A stretch of DNA of 49,069 nucleotides from NCBI GenBank assembly GCA_945883565.1, contig CAMCXO010000020.1, forward strand, positions 1-49,069, given 5' to 3'. The position numbers were made by a program, and so were the translations under genes. The notes below the pieces were generated by a model. That model saw nothing but the letters and a program-made list of their open reading frames with translations. It was not told the origin of the DNA and searched no databases. Shown here one piece after another: positions 8,382 through 17,931 of the stretch (position 1 is its first letter; every line of letters begins with the position of its first letter). The stretch is from Chryseobacterium gleum (lineage in GTDB: Bacteria; Bacteroidota; Bacteroidia; Flavobacteriales; Schleiferiaceae).

Positions 8382-9275
8382 TTGACAAAGCAGCAGGCCT
8401 ATCAGGTTTTGGGTTTACCGCCGTCTGCTACTTCACAAGAAGTGCGCAAGGCCTACCGGGCATTAGCGCGAAAATGGCACCCCGACTTAAATCCGGCTCA
8501 GGATGCCAACGAGAAATTCAGATTGCTGCAATTGGCCTACGAAACCCTTATTTCGAACAAGCCACAACAAAGTTATGAGCAGGTTGAAGAATGGAGGCGG
8601 CAAAGGGCTGAGGCCATAGCCCAAAGAAGAAAGGAAATGCGAGAGGCCTATTTGCGAAAAAAGGCCCTTGAAGATGAGCTTTATTTTAAAAAGGTGAAAC
8701 GCTTTGTGTTGGGGTTTTTCTCGGTTTTTGTGGCATTGGCCTTTTTGGGGCCGTTGCGGTTTATGTATTTAAAGCATCAGGTAAACCAAGATGCCGATTC
8801 GGTGCTGTGCCAGGTGGTGGGATTAAACTACCGGATAATGACCTATAGATATAAAGTAAATGGAAAGCTGTTTCATGGTAAAATAAGAACACGAAAATCG
8901 TTGAGTCAGTTGTTAGCTGGAAATGGAATGCCCTTGGGCATGGGCGATGTGTTTATGCTGAGGTATTCCAAAAAGCATCCCGAAAAGAGTTATCCCAATT
9001 ATAAATGGGTAGATGAAAACACATTGCAAGGTTATTTTGAAAAGGTTGAGGAGAGGGCCAGGAGTTTATCGGTCGATTGGAAAGATTGTGAAACCTGTAC
9101 CCGATGTTTGGTTCATGAAGTGTATAAAGTTGGTGGCCTTGAAGGCTTGTCGAGTTTATACTTTCATTCTACTTCGCCGCTCGAAAACATTCGTCACAAC
9201 CATTTGCGTTGGGTTTGGATAAAACAGCGGACCTCTTTTCAAACACTTATGGGTTTTTGCAAGGCTCACCGCTAA
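8382..9275 (+). CDS. Membrane-anchored J-domain (DnaJ-like) protein
   Basis: The N-terminal 60 residues form a J-domain with YQVLGLPPSAT and the Hsp70-stimulating HPD motif (KWHPDLNP, residues 33-35). A highly charged Lys/Arg/Glu-rich linker (about 66-105) and a single membrane segment (about 107-123, VLGFFSVFVALAFLG) follow. The 170-residue C-terminal domain is one I do not recognise; it has a Cys pair (CETCTRC). It lacks the Gly/Phe and zinc-finger regions of true DnaJ. I infer that it recruits DnaK to the membrane. The start is a TTG 4 nt after the tamB stop; no in-frame start lies further upstream and the J-domain begins at once. The tight spacing to tamB suggests a shared transcript. Confidence 0.75.
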   Translation: MTKQQAYQVLGLPPSATSQEVRKAYRALARKWHPDLNPAQDANEKFRLLQLAYETLISNKPQQSYEQVEEWRRQRAEAIAQRRKEMREAYLRKKALEDELYFKKVKRFVLGFFSVFVALAFLGPLRFMYLKHQVNQDADSVLCQVVGLNYRIMTYRYKVNGKLFHGKIRTRKSLSQLLAGNGMPLGMGDVFMLRYSKKHPEKSYPNYKWVDENTLQGYFEKVEERARSLSVDWKDCETCTRCLVHEVYKVGGLEGLSSLYFHSTSPLENIRHNHLRWVWIKQRTSFQTLMGFCKAHR

Positions 9276-9306
9276 GCGCTTTACCTTTAACCCTCAATTA
9301 TTATAC

Positions 9307-10695
9307 ATGCTTCCAAAAGGTACCCGCGACTTTTTACCCGCCGATATGGCCCGCCGCGAATATGTTATAGACACAATAAGCCAAGTGTTTAAGGTGTTTG
9401 GATACAAGCGCATAGAAACGCCTGCCATTGAGCTTAATAAAACCCTTTCGGGAAAATACGGGGAAGAAGGTGATAGGCTTATGTTTAAAGTAATGCCTAG
9501 GGGCGAAAAGCTGCAAGCCATGGCACAAAAGAATACGAATGAGTTAAAGGCACTGGTAGAAGAGGCCTTGCGATACGATTTAACTGTGCCTTTTGCCCGT
9601 TTTGTGGTAGACCACCGCAACGAACTTACATTTCCTTTTAAGCGCTTTCAAATTCAGTCGGTTTGGCGCGCCGACCGTCCGCAAAAAGGGCGTTATCGCG
9701 AGTTCACCCAATGCGATGCTGATGTGGTGGGCATTGCCGGGATGGTTCAGGAAGCTGAGCTTTTACATATATACGATCAAAGCTTTGGTGCTTTGAGGTT
9801 GCCCGTACAAATTAGATTAAACCACAGAGGGCTGTTACAAGCTTTGGCAGAAAGTTTAGGGGCCGGCGAAAACCTCATAGGATTTACTACAGCGCTTGAC
9901 AAACTTGATAAAGTAGGCTGGGGCGGAGTGGCCGAGGAGTGGCAAAAATTGGGTTTAACCATAAATGCAGATTCCCTAAAATTGGCTCAGGAAGTATTAA
10001 CAGAGCGCTTGCCATTTACAGAGGGTATATTGCGAATAGAGAGCCTTCTTGGCCATTTAGAGCCTGCTAAAGATGCTCTAATGAGTTTAAAAGAGTTGGA
10101 GTTTTTGTTGTTCAGTTCTCCACTCAGGCATGCAGAATTGGTGTTTGATTTAAGTTTAGCCAGAGGGTTGGATTATTACACAGCCTGTATTTTCGAAGTA
10201 GCGGCTTTGGGAATTGAAATGGGCAGCATTGGTGGTGGCGGGCGTTACGACAATTTAACGGGTGTATTTGGTTTGAAAGATACCCCCGGGGTGGGTATTT
10301 CTTTTGGCATAGACCGCATTGAATTGGCCATGCAACAGCTGGAATTGTTTTCTAACGAATTGATTAAGGGGCCTGAAATTCTGTTCGCGCATATGGGCAA
10401 GGGCATAGAAGCCGCTTTAAAATTGGCAAATAGATTAAGGCAATTGGGCATAATAACCGAGGTGTACCCAACCGAAGCACGTTTAAAGAAGCAGATAGAG
10501 TTTGCCGCCAAAACCGGCATTCGGTTTTTGGCCATATTAGGCGAAGAAGAATTGGCTAAAGGCGAATTGGTGTTAAAAGATTTGGAGAAAGGCTTACAGC
10601 TTAACTTAAATCAAGAAGATTGGCTTGAAAAGCTTGAAAAGGGCGATAAAAGCCTCGAAAAATCGTTTAGCTTTGCGCTCGGTGGACAGATTTGA
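9307..10695 (+). CDS. hisS: Histidyl-tRNA synthetase
   Basis: This class II aminoacyl-tRNA synthetase charges tRNA-His in the cytoplasm. It has 462 aa, starting with the typical MLPKGTRDFLP. Motif 2 is at about 113-140 (SVWRADRPQKGRYREFTQCD). The histidine-specific RGLDYY is at 286-291 and motif 3 at about 308-338 (GGGGRYDNLTGVFG, GVGISFGIDRIE). An anticodon-binding domain fills the last 110 residues. The gene lies 31 nt after the J-domain gene on the same strand and 108 nt before metK. The protein is complete. Confidence 0.96.
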   Translation: MLPKGTRDFLPADMARREYVIDTISQVFKVFGYKRIETPAIELNKTLSGKYGEEGDRLMFKVMPRGEKLQAMAQKNTNELKALVEEALRYDLTVPFARFVVDHRNELTFPFKRFQIQSVWRADRPQKGRYREFTQCDADVVGIAGMVQEAELLHIYDQSFGALRLPVQIRLNHRGLLQALAESLGAGENLIGFTTALDKLDKVGWGGVAEEWQKLGLTINADSLKLAQEVLTERLPFTEGILRIESLLGHLEPAKDALMSLKELEFLLFSSPLRHAELVFDLSLARGLDYYTACIFEVAALGIEMGSIGGGGRYDNLTGVFGLKDTPGVGISFGIDRIELAMQQLELFSNELIKGPEILFAHMGKGIEAALKLANRLRQLGIITEVYPTEARLKKQIEFAAKTGIRFLAILGEEELAKGELVLKDLEKGLQLNLNQEDWLEKLEKGDKSLEKSFSFALGGQI

Positions 10696-10803
10696 CTGAT
10701 TGCAACCACATAAAAAAATGCTAAAGCAGGGCTTCGGGCAACTGTTTTGGCGTTGGTGGAGATGGGTTGAGCTGTTTTACCCTAACCCCTTAATATTCAA
10801 ATA

Positions 10804-12057
10804 ATGTCGTATTTTTTTACCTCAGAGTCGGTTAGCGAAGGCCATCCCGACAAAGTGGCCGACCAAATTTCTGATGCCATCCTCGACCATTTTTTGGCTT
10901 TCGATTCGTATTCGAAAGTGGCGTGCGAAACTTTGGTAACCACCGGACAAGTGGTGCTGGCGGGCGAAGTAAAGTCGGCCGCGTACATTGACCTTCAAAA
11001 AGTAACTCGGCATACCATTAACCGCATTGGCTACACCAAAAGCGAGTACATGTTTGATGGCAACAGCTGTGGAATTTTAAGCGCCATACATGATCAAAGC
11101 GCTGATATTAACCAAGGAGTAGACCGAGGCACGCCTGAATCGCAAGGTGCCGGAGATCAGGGTATGATGTTTGGTTATGCCACCAATGAGACCGAGAATT
11201 ATATGCCCTTGGCTTTGTTTCTCAGCCATAGAATTTTAGAAGAATTGGCCGCATTGAGAAGAGAAAACAGCGAAATACAATATTTGCGCCCTGATTCTAA
11301 AAGCCAGGTTACCATTCAGTACTCCAACGATCATAAACCCGAGCGTGTGGAAGCCATAGTGGTGAGTACCCAACACGATGAGTTTGGCGATGATGAAAGT
11401 ATGCTAAAGCGTATACGCGAAGATGTTAAGCGCATTTTAATACCAAGAGTAAAGCGTGGTTTAAGTTCACAGTTACAAGCTTTGTTTGGCGACGACATTA
11501 AATACCATATTAACCCAACCGGCAAATTTGTTATTGGTGGTCCTCATGGAGATACGGGTTTAACGGGGAGAAAAATTATAGTAGATACCTACGGAGGCAA
11601 AGGCGCACATGGGGGAGGGGCTTTTTCAGGTAAAGACCCTTCAAAAGTAGACCGCTCGGCTGCCTATGCCATGCGTCACATAGCTAAAAACATGGTGGCC
11701 GCCGGAGTGGCTGACCAAATGTTGGTTCAGGTATCTTATGCCATTGGTGTGGCTGAGCCTATGGGCTTATTTGTAGATACCTATGGTACCGCCAAGGTGG
11801 GATTAAACGACGGAGAAATAGCCACACGAATATTGGAATTGTTTGACTTGCGTCCCGGGATTATTGAAAGAAGTTTAAAGCTTAGAAACCCTATTTACTC
11901 TGAAACCGCAGCTTACGGCCATATGGGAAGGGAATACAGAAGCATTTCTAAGCATTTTCACGCCTATGATGGAAGTGTTAAAGAGATTGAAGTTGAGTTG
12001 TTTACCTGGGAAAAGTTGGACCGTGTAAACGATATTAAAAAGGCTTTTGGGCTTTAA
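10804..12057 (+). CDS. metK: S-adenosylmethionine synthetase
   Basis: This enzyme makes S-adenosylmethionine from ATP and methionine. It has 417 aa. The signatures are [13 protein letters not shown] near residue 13, the ATP-binding [12 protein letters not shown] near 115 and the P-loop-like [19 protein letters not shown]. The protein is complete with a normal C-terminus ([16 protein letters not shown]). The 108-nt gap to hisS shows no SAM riboswitch that I can recognise. The last codons overlap the -33 element of the promoter proposed for the downstream tRNA gene. Confidence 0.97.
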   Translation: MSYFFTSESVSEGHPDKVADQISDAILDHFLAFDSYSKVACETLVTTGQVVLAGEVKSAAYIDLQKVTRHTINRIGYTKSEYMFDGNSCGILSAIHDQSADINQGVDRGTPESQGAGDQGMMFGYATNETENYMPLALFLSHRILEELAALRRENSEIQYLRPDSKSQVTIQYSNDHKPERVEAIVVSTQHDEFGDDESMLKRIREDVKRILIPRVKRGLSSQLQALFGDDIKYHINPTGKFVIGGPHGDTGLTGRKIIVDTYGGKGAHGGGAFSGKDPSKVDRSAAYAMRHIAKNMVAAGVADQMLVQVSYAIGVAEPMGLFVDTYGTAKVGLNDGEIATRILELFDLRPGIIERSLKLRNPIYSETAAYGHMGREYRSISKHFHAYDGSVKEIEVELFTWEKLDRVNDIKKAFGL

Positions 12058-12075
12058 AAAAGGCGCTTATATTTG
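12047..12075 (+). promoter_or_regulatory. Candidate Bacteroidota promoter for tRNA-Arg
   Basis: TTG (12047-12049), an 18-nt spacer and TATATTTG (12068-12075) match the Bacteroidota TTG / TAnnTTTG promoter. Transcription would start about 24 nt before the tRNA. The -33 box lies inside the end of metK. Confidence 0.5.
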
Positions 12076-12104
12076 CAGCCCCTTTGAACAAAGAGGAATA
12101 AGCC

Positions 12105-12178
12105 GGCTCTGTAGCTCAATTGGATAGAGCATCTGACTACGGATCAGAAGGTTTGGGGTTCGAATCCCTACAGAGTCA
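12105..12178 (+). tRNA. tRNA-Arg (anticodon ACG)
   Basis: This is a complete 74-nt cloverleaf. The acceptor stem GGCTCTG/CAGAGTC contains one G-U pair and is followed by discriminator A. The D-stem is GCTC/GAGC and the anticodon stem TCTGA/TCAGA. The anticodon loop CTACGGA carries ACG, which reads CGU and CGC if A34 becomes inosine. The T-arm has loop TTCGAAT. The CCA end is not encoded. A terminator hairpin starts directly after it. Confidence 0.97.
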
Positions 12179-12216
12179 CAAAGGCCCGAATGTTTTGCAT
12201 TCGGGCCTTTGTTTTT
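12179..12216. terminator. Bidirectional intrinsic terminator between tRNA-Arg and the amylase gene
   Basis: A perfect stem, core AAGGCCCGAATG (12181-12192) / CATTCGGGCCTT (12198-12209), extends by about two more pairs (to 12179/12211) and is followed by TTTTT. It can serve the tRNA on the + strand and the convergent amylase gene ending at 12240 on the - strand. Confidence 0.88.
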
Positions 12217-12239
12217 GTCTATACAATGTTAGAAATTCT

Positions 12240-14804
12240 TTATTCTTTCCAGAATTTTTGTTTAAACGAAAAATCGGCGCCTTGACTAACATCAATAACA
12301 TACCAACCTGTTTTTAAAGAGGAAATGGGGATTTGCATTTCGTTTTTATTCAAGTTGCCTGAAAGAACTTTTTGCCCACTTAAATTTAGTATTTGGTACA
12401 TGATAATGGTTAAGTCGGTGTTTGGGGCTTCGAGGTTCAAATAATGATTGGCAGGATTTGGGAAAATGCGCCAAACTTTTCGAATGGGTTCAATTGGTAA
12501 ACCGATGAAATTTTCATTAATCAATCGAATAAAGCGTGTTTGACGACCTGAAAGAGGTTGCATAGAATTCAAGGCAAAGCCCCCGCTCGCATTCACACTT
12601 ATGGGGCCAAGTGTATCGAGGGTAAGCATATCAACCATTACGTAATTTCCGGGTTGAAGTCCACTCCAGGATAAACTGGCTATTGGACTGAGGTTTTGAT
12701 CTAAAGTGTTAGACAAAATCAGAATGGCATCTTGTTTATAGATTCTGGCAATGGCCACTAAGCTCGTTTGGGTAGATTCAAGAATCAGACTGTAACCTCT
12801 ACGCAATGCATCGGAACCTTTACGGAGATTTATCAACTTTATATAATAATTCAGCAAGCTGTTGGAATCGGCCAATGCCGTTTGAACATTATTTTGCATA
12901 AAGCCTGAACCCAAGGCCTGCCAAGGCGAGCCTGTGGTGAAACCACCTTGACTTATGGGTGCCCAAGGCATAGGTCGTCTGATGTTTTCGTGAGCGCCGG
13001 TGCCTGTTAAGCCTAATTCTTCACCATAGTACATAAAAGGCGTGCCGGGCATGGCCATTAACAAAGCAGCAGCTTGTTTCATTTTGGCCCAATCTTGATT
13101 GAGGACACTGAATACCCGGTCTTGGTCGTGATTGGTTAAAAAGGGAGCGAACTGTAAATCGTTATAGGCTTCTTGAATATAAGTTAAGTGATTGTGGAGC
13201 CCGGTGGCGTTTGATTGGTTAACCGCTTGCAAAATTCTACTGGCTAAATCGAACTCAAAGCATTGATCGAGCAGCGTACTGTCTACATAAGGCAAAATAT
13301 TGGAGGTGCTGCTCCATACTTCGCCAACAGTATAGGCAGAAGGATTTTCGCTTAGTACTGCTTGTTTAAAGTCTTCAATGATTTGAAAAGTTTCGGGCGT
13401 GTTTTCTAAAACAGGGAAGTCTTCATCCAGGTATTTGATGGCATCCAACCTAAACCCATCTACCCCTTTGCTTAGCCAAAATTGAGCGGCATTAAGCAAT
13501 TCGGTTTTTACAGAAGGCTCGTCGTAGTTTAAATCGGGCATTCCTCCCCAAAACAAGCCATAATAAAACTGGTTGTTGCTGCTGTGCCAAACGGTTTGTC
13601 CCCAAGGGCCGGTAAATCCTGGATTAGACGAACGCCAGATGTATTTATTTCGGTGCGGGCTGTTTACAGAAGCGGCAGCCGATTGAAACCAAGGGTGTTG
13701 GCTGCTGCTGTGGTTCATTACATAATCCATAATTACTTTGATGCCTCTTGTGTGTGCGCTATCGAGAAAGGCCTCAAAATCGGCCATGGTACCATATTGT
13801 GGATTAATGGCTGAATAGTTTGTAACATCATAGCCGTGATAGCTTGGAGAGGAGTTTATGGGCATAAGCCATATTCCATCTACACCCAAATCGGTTTGGG
13901 TATTGGGGTTGCCATCGTTTAAATAATCGAGTTTGGCGGTTAAACCTTTAAAATCGCCAATTCCATTGCCATCAGAATCATAAAAGCTTCTAACGAATAT
14001 TTCATAAAAAACCGCATCATTCCACCATTTTAAGCGAAAATTGGTATCGAGGTTGCTGCTACAAGTTGAACAACTGTCGAAACAAACCGCAGGCAGTACT
14101 TGAGGCTGAAACGAAGTTTGAAGATGCCTGGCAATAAGTGCTGTGGGAGATAAGCAGTTGCCAATGGGCTGTTCGGCTTGTTGGCCATTGTAGTAAAGGA
14201 AACGGCTTGGAATACTGTCTTGAATGAAGGCTTGGCCGCGAAAAATGCCATCGCCATCGGGATCGAACATCGGCAAAGCATCGGTTTCCCAGACGTTTCC
14301 ATAGCCGGCATTAAACAGCCAGTCGCCAGTTACAAAAACGCCTGAAGAAGAAGGGGTTTGCTGACTCATATTAACTTGAAAAACCACTTGGCCTTCGCAG
14401 TCATCAAAACGGTGAGCGGGTAAGTTGGCCCCATTTTTACCAACAATAAGAACCCGGTTTATATTTCCACCCCCATCGTCTTCACCGCAAATTAAGTTGA
14501 GTTGCTCGTTTGTTGAAGCCCAGCTGTTTCCATTTATGTATTTGTAGAAATACCGACCTTGAGGAAGTTGTAATTGAATTTCATAAATACTGTCGCCATC
14601 GGAATCGGTAAGCCAAATTTGCCCGGGAGTCCAATTGGTGCCACCCAGAAGAGATTGAAAATTACCGGCTACGCTAACGCCTTGAGGTGATACGCTTTGT
14701 CCACGCATATTAAGCCTAAGATTGACCAATTTGTTCTGCCCCTGCATGGTAAACAAGAAAAGAGCCGACAGACAAAGCGTTAGTAAAAAGGAGGAGCTTC
14801 TCAT
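12240..14804 (-). CDS. Secreted GH13 alpha-amylase with type IX secretion C-terminal tail
   Basis: This encodes an extracellular starch-cleaving enzyme of 854 aa. In order: a signal peptide (about 1-22, ending MQGQ); two N-terminal beta domains resembling carbohydrate-binding or CBM20-like modules (about 24-125 and 138-245); a Cys cluster (241-248, CFDSCSTC); the GH13 barrel (about 260-690); and a C-terminal sorting domain (about 773-854, RIFPNPANHYLNLEAP) of the kind exported by the type IX system. Catalytic regions are intact: DYVMNH (region I), FRLDAIKYL with nucleophile D454, VGEVW with acid/base E495, and LTNHDQDR with D560. It is read separately from mutA-mutB-meaB upstream, with an 89-nt gap, and it lies outside the Sus-like locus. 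Confidence 0.9.
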   Translation of the reverse strand: MRSSSFLLTLCLSALFLFTMQGQNKLVNLRLNMRGQSVSPQGVSVAGNFQSLLGGTNWTPGQIWLTDSDGDSIYEIQLQLPQGRYFYKYINGNSWASTNEQLNLICGEDDGGGNINRVLIVGKNGANLPAHRFDDCEGQVVFQVNMSQQTPSSSGVFVTGDWLFNAGYGNVWETDALPMFDPDGDGIFRGQAFIQDSIPSRFLYYNGQQAEQPIGNCLSPTALIARHLQTSFQPQVLPAVCFDSCSTCSSNLDTNFRLKWWNDAVFYEIFVRSFYDSDGNGIGDFKGLTAKLDYLNDGNPNTQTDLGVDGIWLMPINSSPSYHGYDVTNYSAINPQYGTMADFEAFLDSAHTRGIKVIMDYVMNHSSSQHPWFQSAAASVNSPHRNKYIWRSSNPGFTGPWGQTVWHSSNNQFYYGLFWGGMPDLNYDEPSVKTELLNAAQFWLSKGVDGFRLDAIKYLDEDFPVLENTPETFQIIEDFKQAVLSENPSAYTVGEVWSSTSNILPYVDSTLLDQCFEFDLASRILQAVNQSNATGLHNHLTYIQEAYNDLQFAPFLTNHDQDRVFSVLNQDWAKMKQAAALLMAMPGTPFMYYGEELGLTGTGAHENIRRPMPWAPISQGGFTTGSPWQALGSGFMQNNVQTALADSNSLLNYYIKLINLRKGSDALRRGYSLILESTQTSLVAIARIYKQDAILILSNTLDQNLSPIASLSWSGLQPGNYVMVDMLTLDTLGPISVNASGGFALNSMQPLSGRQTRFIRLINENFIGLPIEPIRKVWRIFPNPANHYLNLEAPNTDLTIIMYQILNLSGQKVLSGNLNKNEMQIPISSLKTGWYVIDVSQGADFSFKQKFWKE

Positions 14805-14827
14805 AAGAGATTTATTGGTGGATGGCT

Positions 14828-14861
14828 TAAAGATAGGGCCTGGTTCAATTTTAAAGGCAAA
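14828..14861 (-). promoter_or_regulatory. Weak candidate promoter for the amylase gene
   Basis: On the minus strand, TTTG (14861-14858) is followed after 22 nt by TATCTTTA (14835-14828), a 7 of 8 match to TAnnTTTG. The leader would be about 15-20 nt. The spacer is longer than usual. Confidence 0.3.
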
Positions 14862-14893
14862 TAGCTTGTCTATTAACTTAAAATTACCTTATG

Positions 14894-15886
14894 CTAGGTG
14901 GAAGTATTTTGAGCTTGCTTAAATGCTTTGAACAGTTGTAGGGAAAGATGAAAAGGACTGGCATTGGATTCGGCAGCATTTACCAATTCAGGATTTTCAA
15001 GAAGCCAAAGGTGCAATTCTTCCAAAGCGCGCTCCTCAAGATGGGTTTTTAGCCAATATTGTGCTTGAGTTTTCCGGTTTTCGGAATACCAATTATTGGC
15101 CATTACGGTGTTGAAATAACCGAGAAGATGATTCCAAACTCTGGGCATATCGGTATTTTGAAGGCTGCTCATAGTGTCGACCCTTGCTTTCCATCCGCTG
15201 TTGTTTTCGACAAAGAGGGAGAGGGCTTGTTGGGTTTCTGCTTTTGCTCTTTTAGCTGCAAAGGCATTATCGCCATCGGCCTTATTAATCAAAATGATAT
15301 CGGCCAGTTCCATAATACCACGTTTAATGCCCTGAAGTTGATCGCCTGCTCCCGTAATTAAGAGTAACAACAAAACATCGCTAAGTTGTTTAACAAGGGC
15401 TTCGCTTTGGCCAACGCCCACTGTTTCAATAAAAACATAATGGTATCCGGCGGCTTCACAAAGCATAATGGTTTCGAGGGTTCGCCTTGCCACCCCGCCC
15501 AAACTACCGGAACTTGGACTAGGGCGAATAAATGCCAAAGGGTGACGGGCTAAGTCATTCATTCGGGTTTTATCGCCTAAAATGCTGCCTCCGCTTAATG
15601 GACTGCTTGGATCAATGGCCAGCACCGCCACTTTTTGCTCCAATTCGTTGCAAATAAACAGGCCTAGTTGTTCAATAAACGTGCTTTTTCCCGCCCCAGG
15701 AACCCCTGTTATTCCAATTCTAAACGTATTAACCGTTGGTTTGTAACAGGCTTGAAGCAACTCATCGGACAGATCTTGATGAGCAAGTAAACGGCTTTCA
15801 ATTAAAGAAATACCCCTTCCCAACAGGGCTCTATCGCCCTGGGTAATTGCTTTTGCCCATTGATTGATTGTTGGGAAATCAGGCAT
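14894..15886 (-). CDS. meaB: MeaB/ArgK-family GTPase, methylmalonyl-CoA mutase chaperone
   Basis: This G3E GTPase protects and reloads methylmalonyl-CoA mutase with its adenosylcobalamin cofactor. It has 330 aa. Walker A is GVPGAGKST at 61-69, followed by [20 protein letters not shown], the switch region [11 protein letters not shown] and the guanine-specificity motif INKADGDN. These are all family hallmarks. Its ATG lies inside the last codons of mutB (8-nt overlap), so it is the last gene of the mutA-mutB-meaB operon. Older annotation would call it a LAO/AO transport ATPase, but the context supports the mutase role. Confidence 0.94.
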   Translation of the reverse strand: MPDFPTINQWAKAITQGDRALLGRGISLIESRLLAHQDLSDELLQACYKPTVNTFRIGITGVPGAGKSTFIEQLGLFICNELEQKVAVLAIDPSSPLSGGSILGDKTRMNDLARHPLAFIRPSPSSGSLGGVARRTLETIMLCEAAGYHYVFIETVGVGQSEALVKQLSDVLLLLLITGAGDQLQGIKRGIMELADIILINKADGDNAFAAKRAKAETQQALSLFVENNSGWKARVDTMSSLQNTDMPRVWNHLLGYFNTVMANNWYSENRKTQAQYWLKTHLEERALEELHLWLLENPELVNAAESNASPFHLSLQLFKAFKQAQNTST

Positions 15887-17930
15887 GCTCGCTTAACCAC
15901 TGCTCGAGTATTCGCCCTGCGGCTTCGGCTATTTTGGTTCCAGGTCCAAAAACGGCCTTTGCTCCACATTCGAACAAGAAATCATAATCTTGTTTGGGAA
16001 TAACCCCCCCTACAACCACCGAAATATCGGGGCGGCCGAGCGATTGCAGTTCTTGAATCAACATAGGGACCAATGTTTTATGCCCAGCAGCTAAAGAAGA
16101 TACCCCGATAAGGTGCACATCGTTTTCGACAGCCTGTCGCGCAGCTTCGGCAGGGGTTTGAAAAAGAGGTCCAATATCTACGTCAAAACCCAAATCGGCA
16201 AAACTGGTGGCTACCACTTTGGCTCCACGGTCGTGTCCATCTTGGCCCATTTTGGCTATCAGAATACGGGGCCTTCTTCCATTGGTTTGCAGAAAAGCTT
16301 CCACCTTTTGTTTTGCAAGTTCAAAGGCTTGGTCTTGTTTGATTTCTCGCGCATAAACACCGGCCACCGAACGAATTTCGGCTTTGAATCGTCCAAAGGC
16401 TTTTTCAAGGGCGTCTGATATTTCACCTAAAGTGGCCCGTTCGCGAGCCGCTGTTACAGCCAATTCGAGTAAATTTCCAGAATGATTTTGTGCTGCTAAG
16501 TACAAATTATCAAGTGCCGATTGAACCGCTTTTGGGTTTCGGGTTTCTCTAATTTGTTTAAGGCGCTCTATTTGGCTGGCTCTAACACTGCTGTTATCAA
16601 CCTCCAGAATTTCGAATTCTGAATCGGTTTCGGTTCTAAAGGCGTTTACCCCTACAATAACATCCTGAGTGCTGTCGATGCGGGCTTGTTTGCGAGCCGC
16701 TGCTTCCTCTATGCGAAGTTTAGGAAGACCAGATTCTATTGCTTTGGTCATTCCACCCAATTCTTCAACTTCATTAATTAAGGCTTGGGCCGATTGAATC
16801 AATTCTTGGGTGAGTCGTTCCATTTCGCGGCTTCCTCCAAATGGGTCTACCAATTTGGTGATTCCACTCTCTTTTTGAAGATAAAGTTGGGTATTTCGAG
16901 CAATTCTGGCCGAAAAATCGGTCGGTAGCGCTATGGCTTCGTCCAATGCATTGGTGTGAAGACTCTGAGTTCCACCCAGAACAGCAGACAGGGCTTCTAT
17001 GCAGGTTCTGGCCACATTGTTAAAAGGGTCTTGTTCGGTGAGGCTCCACCCACTGGTTTGACAATGGGTTCTTAAACTCATTGAACGTTCGTTTTTTGGT
17101 TGGAAGTTTTTGATCAGTTCCGCCCATAGATATCTACCGGCTCTCATTTTGGCAATCTCACGCATGTGATCCATTCCAACTGCCCAGAAAAATGACAAAC
17201 GCGGAGCAAATTCGTCTACCGTAAGCCCGGCTTCAATTCCGGTTCTTATGTATTCTAATCCGTCGGCCAAGGTGTAAGCCAATTCAATTTCGGCGGTTGC
17301 GCCTGCTTCCTGCATGTGATAGCCGCTGATGCTAATGGAATTGAATTTTGGCATATTGGCGCTTGTATACCGAAAAATATCGGCAATGATGCGCATACTC
17401 GGTTTAGGTGGATATATATATGTGTTTCGCACCATAAACTCTTTTAGAATATCGTTTTGTATGGTTCCGGAGAGTTTTTCGGCCGTAACCCCTTGTTCTT
17501 CTGCGGCGACAATATAAAAGGCCATTATGGGCAAAACGGCTCCATTCATGGTCATCGAAACCGACATGTCTTCCAAGGGAATTCCCTCGAAAAGGCGTTT
17601 CATATCTTCAACACTATCTATGGCTACGCCGGCCTTTCCAACATCGCCTGAAACCCTTTCGTGGTCGGAATCGTAACCCCGGTGTGTGGCTAAATCAAAA
17701 GCGATACTCAATCCTTTTTGCCCGGCTGCCAAGTTGCGTCGGTAAAAGGCATTGCTGGCTTCGGCGGTAGAGAAACCTGCATATTGCCTGATGGTCCAAG
17801 GTTTTATGCTGTACATACTAGCATAAGGGCCTCTTAAATAAGGTGGCAAGCCAGCCGAAAACGGCAAATTGATGTCTTTAAGAAAGGCTCTTTGGCTTTT
17901 GTAGGCTGAACTTAAAATTTCGTTTTTCAT
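15879..17930 (-). CDS. mutB: Methylmalonyl-CoA mutase large (catalytic) subunit
   Basis: This enzyme interconverts methylmalonyl-CoA and succinyl-CoA using adenosylcobalamin. I chose the ATG at 17930 (683 aa) because it sits 1 nt after the mutA stop (TGAAATG). A start 39 nt upstream is possible. The substrate-barrel signatures [14 protein letters not shown] and [25 protein letters not shown] are intact, as is [19 protein letters not shown]. The C-terminal B12 domain has the DxHxxG cobalt-ligating motif ([10 protein letters not shown], His566), then [12 protein letters not shown] and VVVGGVIP. The N-terminus before [11 protein letters not shown] is short and lacks the usual IPVKPLY-type segment. 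That segment normally contacts the small subunit or the CoA tail. Confidence 0.95.
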   Translation of the reverse strand: MKNEILSSAYKSQRAFLKDINLPFSAGLPPYLRGPYASMYSIKPWTIRQYAGFSTAEASNAFYRRNLAAGQKGLSIAFDLATHRGYDSDHERVSGDVGKAGVAIDSVEDMKRLFEGIPLEDMSVSMTMNGAVLPIMAFYIVAAEEQGVTAEKLSGTIQNDILKEFMVRNTYIYPPKPSMRIIADIFRYTSANMPKFNSISISGYHMQEAGATAEIELAYTLADGLEYIRTGIEAGLTVDEFAPRLSFFWAVGMDHMREIAKMRAGRYLWAELIKNFQPKNERSMSLRTHCQTSGWSLTEQDPFNNVARTCIEALSAVLGGTQSLHTNALDEAIALPTDFSARIARNTQLYLQKESGITKLVDPFGGSREMERLTQELIQSAQALINEVEELGGMTKAIESGLPKLRIEEAAARKQARIDSTQDVIVGVNAFRTETDSEFEILEVDNSSVRASQIERLKQIRETRNPKAVQSALDNLYLAAQNHSGNLLELAVTAARERATLGEISDALEKAFGRFKAEIRSVAGVYAREIKQDQAFELAKQKVEAFLQTNGRRPRILIAKMGQDGHDRGAKVVATSFADLGFDVDIGPLFQTPAEAARQAVENDVHLIGVSSLAAGHKTLVPMLIQELQSLGRPDISVVVGGVIPKQDYDFLFECGAKAVFGPGTKIAEAAGRILEQWLSEHA

Positions 17931-17931
17931 T

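Noticed and set aside
10696-10803. SAM riboswitch upstream of metK
   Set aside because: The 108-nt gap shows no recognisable SAM-class core, helices or terminator.
12120-12317. Small open frame across tRNA-Arg and its terminator
   Set aside because: It overlaps a clear tRNA, a terminator and the convergent amylase end, and has no protein-like features.
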